Shown: positions 58,209-64,000 of the stretch, piece after piece
Numbering within the stretch: position 1 is the first letter of the stretch
How the letters are laid out: each line of letters opens with the position of its first letter
DNA from: Gyromitra esculenta
Lineage: Eukaryota; Ascomycota; Pezizomycetes; Pezizales; Discinaceae
NCBI GenBank assembly: GCA_038503075.1
Contig: JBCAML010000004.1
Coordinates: forward strand, 1-64,000
Direction of reading: 5' to 3'
DNA length: 64,000 nucleotides
Notes under the pieces: generated by a model
What the model saw: only the letters and a program-made list of their open reading frames with translations
Database searches by the model: none
What the model was told of the DNA's origin: nothing
Made by a program: the position numbers and the translations under genes

Positions 58209-61200
58209 GGTTGAATGGTATTAGTGATGGCACTGGTTTTGGGCGATGTTGAGTGAGAATCGACGGGCGATACATGGTGGGGTGGTATCGTTTCCACGAG
58301 AAGACGTCATGTCGCAGCCGCGGGGCAAATTTTGGCATGTACAGCATATCTGTTCAATTACTATCACCTCCCAGCTCGCTGGCCCAATGAGAATTGATAG
58401 TCTGGAAGAATCAGTTCCATTTTGCGCGAGCCACAGCTCGAAGTGGGGAGATTGGTAGCAATAAACGGTAAGTTCCGTTGGCGTTGGGTGGCTTGCGTGT
58501 ATAGAAGAGGTTGGTTCGGATATAGTGGGGTGCCTGTGGCTTGTTGCTGTTCCTATATCGTGCGAGCCATATGCTGGTAGAATCTCGTGGTACTGCCAGA
58601 AGCTCTAGTATACGTGTACATGTAGTCTCTCCGATTCCCCGTTCTTCGAGAGAGCTCGAGAATTGCTAGAGAGTATAATTTTCGCGACATCCAAGTGCTG
58701 AAACTGAGGTTTGGCTAGCCACCTGCACGTGGCAATGCCACAGCTCTGAATAGGGTTAGGGGTTGATAGATGGCCGCTAACCAATGAAAACGGCATCTTG
58801 GAACTCAATACCTTCTGTGCTATCGAGCCATGTCTCATCAGCCGTATCATAGTATTCCTGATGCCTAAAAGTGACACCGCCTGCTATCATGTGTAGGTGC
58901 ATAGTTTTTCGTAAAGAGCACCGTGCGAACCGGGTCATTGTTACCTTTGTAGTAAATTTGACTGGAAAATACAAGTGAGTCAAAGTTGTGCTCCTAGCCC
59001 ACTACATTTAGTTCAGGTACCTGTCCCCTCTCTTATTGTACTACGAAGATCGAATGGTCTCTAAGGCAGCCTTCTTTGATTGTTTTAAGCCTTAAAAGCG
59101 AGCAAAAATATCGCAAAGAGTTTTCAACTCACTAGATATAGCTGGTTCTTTCGTTTTAGCTGATGGGTCCTTCGGTAGATCTTTTCGTCTCTGCTGACTT
59201 ATAGAAACGGGGGGTCGAAGTGTATATATAATGTCTGGGGTTAATTTAAGGCGTTGCAACCAAGTTCAGAAGTAGATGTGCATGTAAATTTCAAAATTTG
59301 CGTATCCAGATGCCGAAATGGACACGTATATCTGCGGGTTGTTTTATCTGCTGTATTTTTATTGTCAACACACACGTACAAGAGACTTTGGATATAGATT
59401 TTTTTCTTAGTATTACGTGTGCTGCGTGTGTCCAAGAATCCTTAGAGACGTAGCCATCTATCTCGATAACTCACTTCTAGCTCTACCATCTTGGGAAATG
59501 CAGTTTAGAAGGGCTTGGGAGATGTGCTCTACATAATTACATGTATAACAATAGTAAGGTTTGCTGGGATAATGTAGGTAGAAAAGGGAGGGAAAGTCGT
59601 AATAAGGAAAATTCGATGCCTTTTACTCCCCTTAGCTCTCTTTAACCCTTCCTTTTCAGTGCATTATTGAAACCTTAAAAATAATGAAGAAACCCGCCAA
59701 CGAAAATTCGGCTTATACACGATCTGAGCCTAGAGGTTTCCACACCTAAAGGTTACCTCTGCCACTTACACTACTAGTTTCTATAAAATCAAATACAAAA
59801 TTGGAGGTAAATGAATCAAAAAGGCACAGAAAACGCGTCATGCGGTAAATGCATCAGGTAATGCATCAATTGGCAAATGAATCTATCGGTATGTAAGTGG
59901 TAATGAATTGTCTGGGAAGAGTATGTAGATGAAGGAGTAAATAGGATTGATGGCCATTTTCCAACAGAAATACACCCTAAATGCATTAATTAGCACATTA
60001 ACTCGATTTTTTGTTTGAGAAATGTGCTAAATGTTTCATTTGCTCGGGCGGTAGAGTAGGGAAACGAGCGATTACACGTGGCTCGAATTCATTTTGAGTG
60101 AAGCTGTTTAAAACTTAAGATTGGCGTTAATTAAATTGTACTCTATTTCGTTATAGCTGTTGGTCGCTCTCTGGCGCTGGAGATAACCTCCGAATCAATA
60201 CATGTAATGGTTCCGTCTACTTTCTGACTCCTCGGCCATTTATCCTTAATCGACGATGTAGCTCGTGTTGTTAATGAGACGACTGAGTGGTCAGGCGGGA
60301 ACTAGAGGATAATACGTTTTTGAATCGAAATATTTGTTACGAAGAATCGCCGCTTTTTTGAGAGCGGCATTACCGTAGTAGCTCTATTCTCTTGCATTTT
60401 CAACTCTATCTATGTTAGAAAACAAAATTGACCTTTTGGATGTTCCTTCGTGAGGGTCCTTGGAGAATTTGATTAAGGGGAGTTGGCCGAAATATCTCAG
60501 ATAGATTCATTGCTATGGAACGCCTTCGCTTACTTTCTCATCGGCACTTCTAGAAATCCAGCTATGGAGCTTGATACTCTAAACTCGAGGTAGTGAGAAT
60601 ACGGAGATTATACTCTTCTAGAAAACGGCTAACAGCAACAGAAGCAGGTCAGGTATATCCTTAAGTAAGGGACTAGCATAGCGCTTGTGGGAGAACCTAC
60701 CGTGTATCAATAATCGCTAAGTCCGGCAGAAACTAGCATCGATCGTATGTTCAAAGAATAAGAGAAAAAGGGTCCCAAGTAATATGCTCTGTAGCTTCCC
60801 ATTTTGATTCTGGGGTATCGGGCGTTTATTGCGAGTGATGCAATCTAATTACTATAGTTTGATTGTTACTAGGAAACCACAAAGATCGCAGTGACAGAGA
60901 AGATATCCGGGTACACTGTTGCATCGAGTAGCAACGGGGAAGAGAGGTATTTACTTAACAGATTTGATAATAGTATAACCAATTGTTTCTTCTAATACTA
61001 GGTGACTTGTAATTTCTCCTCTTCCCGCGCGTGTAGGTACTATTTGTTTAGAATGGAAGGTGGTGGGCGAAATAGGCATATGCTATCTATCAATGTGAGT
61101 GAGAATAATAGGAGAAACCTAGAAACCTGAGGGTTTTTTTTAAGGCTTTTACATTCACTGGCGGGATTGCGGGACCTACCTGCTGAGGTGTGTATTGAGC

Positions 61201-61645
61201 CGAGGAACAAGTGCATGGGTGCACCGGGATTGGTATATCCCAGAATATTGTAAAGCACATTCACCGTGGGCTTCCACAGAATGAGGCAGAGTGTGATGCT
61301 GGAGGAGATCCTTGTTTATGACAATGTCTCTGATATAATTTCTAGTTTGGTGGTTTGTTGAAGTTGTCGATTTCTGGAGGTATGGAAGCATCATCTTTCT
61401 TTCTCTACTACTTCATGTTTAGATAGACGAAATCGGCTTGCGAGATCCTTCATGGCTGCTCAGATGAAGGGGCTTTGGTTGAGATAAAATGAGCTATCTT
61501 ACAGATATTAAAAAGAATATGTATCGGTGCGTATTAGTGAGTGGTTTGTTCGATCAAAAATGTTCGATAGCCGTCTCCCACTTCTACTCTGATTTTTGAC
61601 TGCTCTCATATCGGCTTAAGTAAAGTTGAGGCGAAAGGCTAGCGA
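58209..61645. other. Gene-poor intergenic region
   Basis: No gene is supported in 3.4 kb. A minus-strand frame at 58777-58983 gives a protein-like stretch (MHLHMIAGGVTFRHQEYY) but no family or clear splice partners, so it is not called. A TTAGGG doublet lies at 58751-58761, a GCCGCT/AGCGGC hairpin at about 60349, and repeated AATGCATCAATTGGCA-like motifs at 59840-59990. Confidence 0.45.
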
Positions 61646-62290
61646 TTATCCAAATACCGAACATCCATATACCTTCTCCGCAAGAGATTTCAACTGCGAA
61701 GTCCTAAAGTATCCATACTTCTTGATGATATCAGTCCTATCTACCATACGTAGAATATAGGCATCTTCATCCCTATCTAGGGCTAAATTCAGACATGACC
61801 TATTACTCCTCGGGCCCCACCAGTCTGGTAAAACACCATTTGCCTTCGCGTTCGTCAAAAAGTCGAGGAGTTCCTGGGTTGGATTTCTATCATCATATGG
61901 CGCACCGAAAGTAAAGTTAAAGCGATAGATGTGATCTTCTTTGACACGGAATCGATAGGCATCGATGATTGCCTCGTAGCATAGTTTGTCAGGTAGAGAG
62001 GAGAGCCAGATCCTTGAACTCTCTGTAATATCGTTGCCCTCAAAACCCTCTGGCGATCTGTCGTCTTCCCATTGGGATTCGTCGTTGTACCAGAGAGTGT
62101 CAGTGGGATTCTCGCTGGTGGGTGAGTCGATGATCATGGAGTCGGCAGGATTGGAATCTTGAATGATGGAAGAAGTCTGATTTGGGTGAGTTTCTTCTGA
62201 AGGTGTAGCGGGATGAATCTTTAGAAGCCCAAAAGCGGAGGTAAGGTCGGGGGTGGGGTTGGACCAATTCATTCTGTGAGTAGGGTTCAT
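61646..62290 (-). CDS. Fungal hypothetical protein related to MYND-associated domain proteins
   Basis: 214 residues, one exon. Residues 1-95 are polar, acidic and Ser/Thr/Pro-rich. From about 95 there is a folded domain: WLSSLPDKLCYEAIIDAYRF, FNFTFGAPYDDRNPTQELL, FLTNAKANGVLPDWWGP, then IIKKYGYFRTSQLKSLAEKV ending YGCSVF. This arrangement resembles a region found in many fungal proteins annotated as MYND-type zinc-finger proteins, where it follows or precedes the finger; here no MYND cysteines are present. Start: the ATG at 62290 is used, with a second in-frame ATG at 62272. Function unknown. Divergent from the gene at 62866, sharing a 575-bp intergenic region. Confidence 0.7.
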   Translation of the reverse strand: MNPTHRMNWSNPTPDLTSAFGLLKIHPATPSEETHPNQTSSIIQDSNPADSMIIDSPTSENPTDTLWYNDESQWEDDRSPEGFEGNDITESSRIWLSSLPDKLCYEAIIDAYRFRVKEDHIYRFNFTFGAPYDDRNPTQELLDFLTNAKANGVLPDWWGPRSNRSCLNLALDRDEDAYILRMVDRTDIIKKYGYFRTSQLKSLAEKVYGCSVFG

Positions 62291-62865
62291 CCAAGCGGAA
62301 GCAAAGGGCGATTGGAGTCAAGAACAGAAGAGGGTACTGATAAAGAACTAAGGTGACAGATAGAGTGGTTGGTGATGAAAATAGATGAGCGATGAAAAAG
62401 ACGAATGTTCACTACGTGAGGTTGGCTGTGTTGCTCGAGTGATATTTCAAGATTCGGACTCAGCGTATATCTGATCATGTAGCCGTAAGATTCGAACCCG
62501 ATTTACCTACTCAACTTTAGCCGTGCTCTCTACATAAAATCGGGCAATCAAGCTATTAGGCTCCGCTAGCCAACCATAAATTTTTGATATTGAAAATTTC
62601 GAGGAGTCAATCACTTGCCTAATACTATCGCGAGGATTACTTCGATGTTCTCTTTTCAAATCGAGCATGGGTTGAATTTCTATCTCATCCTGAATTCAAT
62701 CAAATAATGCTGAGTCTATTCAAAGCTAAAAAATAGTGACATTCAAGATAAATTCGTGATATAAAAGGCGGGACAATTTGCTTACCTGTAGCAAGGCATC
62801 CGAACTGCATAGCATCTCGTGAATAACTGGTAATTAGGAAGCCTCGAGTTATCATATAGTTCAGT
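62291..62865. other. Divergent promoter region
   Basis: Shared upstream region of the genes at 61646-62290 (-) and 62866-63585 (+). It contains a tRNA-like T-arm sequence (minus strand, near 62490) that lacks a full cloverleaf. Confidence 0.5.
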
Positions 62866-63585
62866 ATGTCCGACATTCCAAAGCGCAGTCCTATTCCCCG
62901 ACCACCCAGCTCTGTTTATTCAGAGTACACTCCTGATAACTTCGATCGCAACAATATACCATTGAGTCAGTACAATCTGATGAAAGATTTACCTCTAGTC
63001 CCGGGATCGTCTCGCTCTGTTAGGAACTACCACCCGCTCTCGGTGGACTTCACCTTACCTACATTTCCTCCTTCTCCGGAGGCTCAGGCTCGCCCGTCTC
63101 GTCACTCAGAGTGGGAACCACCTGTGACGCGTGGCAACTACCGATTGTTTCCTCATCCTGTCAGCTGTCAATATCCAGATCTTCGCCGTCATGTCACTGT
63201 TCCCTCCCGTAGTGCCGAACCTCCCCTTTCTAGTACCACAGTGCTACGATCTCCTACTAATACCCTTTCGGAAGTGTCTCTTGGTAATGTAAACGATAAT
63301 ACGGTGGCTGAAGAGTTTTGGGATAAGACCAGAATTTACTGGAATCACGAGCTTCAAGAATGGCGTCCCGTTCCGGAAATCGACCGTGCTAACTCGTCGA
63401 GCGGTGGTGGGAGGGGTGACTCTGGCAGGAAAAAGAAGGGAGATAAGCTGAAGAATGGATGGAAAAAAATCGTGGAGGCGATGAAAGATTTTAGAAATTC
63501 GAGGGATAAGAGAGATAGAGACGATTACAAGAGGCAGAGTTTGCGGAAGTCGATATCAAACCCTGTTACTTGGCGAGAAATCTGA
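62866..63585 (+). CDS. Hypothetical basic, disordered protein
   Basis: 239 residues, one exon, with the ATG at 62866. The N-terminal 150 residues are Pro/Ser-rich (SPIPRPPSSVYSEYTPDNFD and TFPPSPEAQARPSRHSEWEP). One short segment with order-promoting residues occurs at about 148-170 (AEEFWDKTRIYWNHELQEWR). The C-terminal 65 residues are strongly basic (GRKKKGDKLKNGWKKIVEAM, then RNSRDKRDRDDYKRQSLRKS). No domain, signal peptide or membrane segment. The basic tail could bind nucleic acid or membrane, which is speculation. The clean ATG start, length and divergent pairing with the gene at 61646 support reality. Confidence 0.6.
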   Translation: MSDIPKRSPIPRPPSSVYSEYTPDNFDRNNIPLSQYNLMKDLPLVPGSSRSVRNYHPLSVDFTLPTFPPSPEAQARPSRHSEWEPPVTRGNYRLFPHPVSCQYPDLRRHVTVPSRSAEPPLSSTTVLRSPTNTLSEVSLGNVNDNTVAEEFWDKTRIYWNHELQEWRPVPEIDRANSSSGGGRGDSGRKKKGDKLKNGWKKIVEAMKDFRNSRDKRDRDDYKRQSLRKSISNPVTWREI

Positions 63586-64000
63586 GGCTTTGAGGTAGGA
63601 ATTCGAAGCGACTTAATCGTCTCGTGCCTAGCCATCCACGTAGTAGCCAACGGCATTGGAGCCAAAGATCGGAAGTTAGGTAAATGATCACCATAGTTCT
63701 AGTTTAGCAAGCGGAAGTATTTGTTTAGGTTTTTATTACCGTAGGTGAAATCCGTATGTATACTCTATTTACTTTCATCACATGAAATACGACTCTCGAT
63801 TTCTTCTCCATAACCCTCCCCCAAAAACCCCTGTTCTAGAAACATTGAGCATGCGCATATTCTTGCTCTTTGATCATATGATCATTTTCAAACAGACAAT
63901 CTAAACCAGAGCAGATGGGATCACGCCGTGAGTTGTGAGGCTTTAGGGAGAGTACATGTAGTACCCACATCTCTATAGGTTCGCTACCTCCATACATTCA
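63586..64000. other. Intergenic to window end
   Basis: Non-coding 3' flank. Nothing recognised. Confidence 0.5.

Noticed and set aside
58605..58983. Two overlapping minus-strand frames with protein-like stretches
   Set aside because: Frames disagree about which is coding, and I could not find consistent splice partners or a family.
62465..62525. tRNA-like sequence on the minus strand (GGGTTCGAATC with flanking TGTAG/CTACA)
   Set aside because: Only a T-loop-like motif is present; acceptor, D and anticodon arms do not pair into a cloverleaf.

Overview
The window is one end of a fungal chromosome. It opens with 17 perfect copies of the telomere heptamer AAACCCT (positions 1-119). The genes point to a filamentous ascomycete (Pezizomycotina-like): introns are mostly 45-70 bp with GT-AG ends, the products include secreted plant-cell-wall enzymes (AA9 LPMO, rhamnogalacturonan hydrolase), and intergenic space is long and AT-rich. 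I cannot name the genus from sequence alone. The heptamer TTTAGGG is the plant-type repeat rather than the TTAGGG usual in filamentous ascomycetes.

Layout. 1-4.4 kb: telomere, then a gene-free subtelomere with decayed LTR-like repeats. 4.4-7.9 kb: a convergent pair, a secreted AA9 lytic polysaccharide monooxygenase (+) and a secreted FAD-linked, BBE-type oxidase (-). 7.9-15.4 kb: gene-poor, with short inverted-repeat elements. 15.5-22 kb: secreted type-B carboxylesterase, an intronless RtcB-like RNA ligase homologue, a tRNA-Arg(ACG), and an F-box/ankyrin protein. 23.3-25 kb: secreted rhamnogalacturonan hydrolase (GH28). 25-28 kb: AT-rich DNA with several TA-flanked miniature inverted-repeat elements. 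28.2-29.9 kb: FMN-dependent alpha-hydroxyacid oxidase ending in a peroxisomal AKL signal. 30-37.5 kb: gene-poor, with two more copies of a 110-bp mini-element and two small gene models. 37.6-42 kb: a nine-exon gene for a 1304-residue fusion of a GMC/cholesterol-oxidase-like flavoenzyme and an alpha/beta-hydrolase. 42-47.5 kb: gene-poor, with a hAT-like miniature element. 47.5-50.5 kb: a large disordered, repeat-bearing membrane protein. 52-64 kb: a more gene-dense, housekeeping-like stretch: a Cys-rich mini-protein, a small single-pass membrane protein, a PIP-box protein, an ECM15/UPF0045 protein, and two divergent fungal hypothetical genes.

Several small genes (33.4, 52.4, 53.3 and 57.5 kb) are cut into exons of 24-182 bases. 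I reconstructed them by hand from splice sites, reading-frame phase and family-like protein sequence, so transcript evidence is needed for exact boundaries.

The telomere-proximal genes look like a plant-biomass toolkit: oxidative cellulose cleavage, an oxidase that could supply H2O2, ester hydrolysis and pectin backbone cleavage. They alternate with transposon relics. The distal part looks more like conserved core genome.
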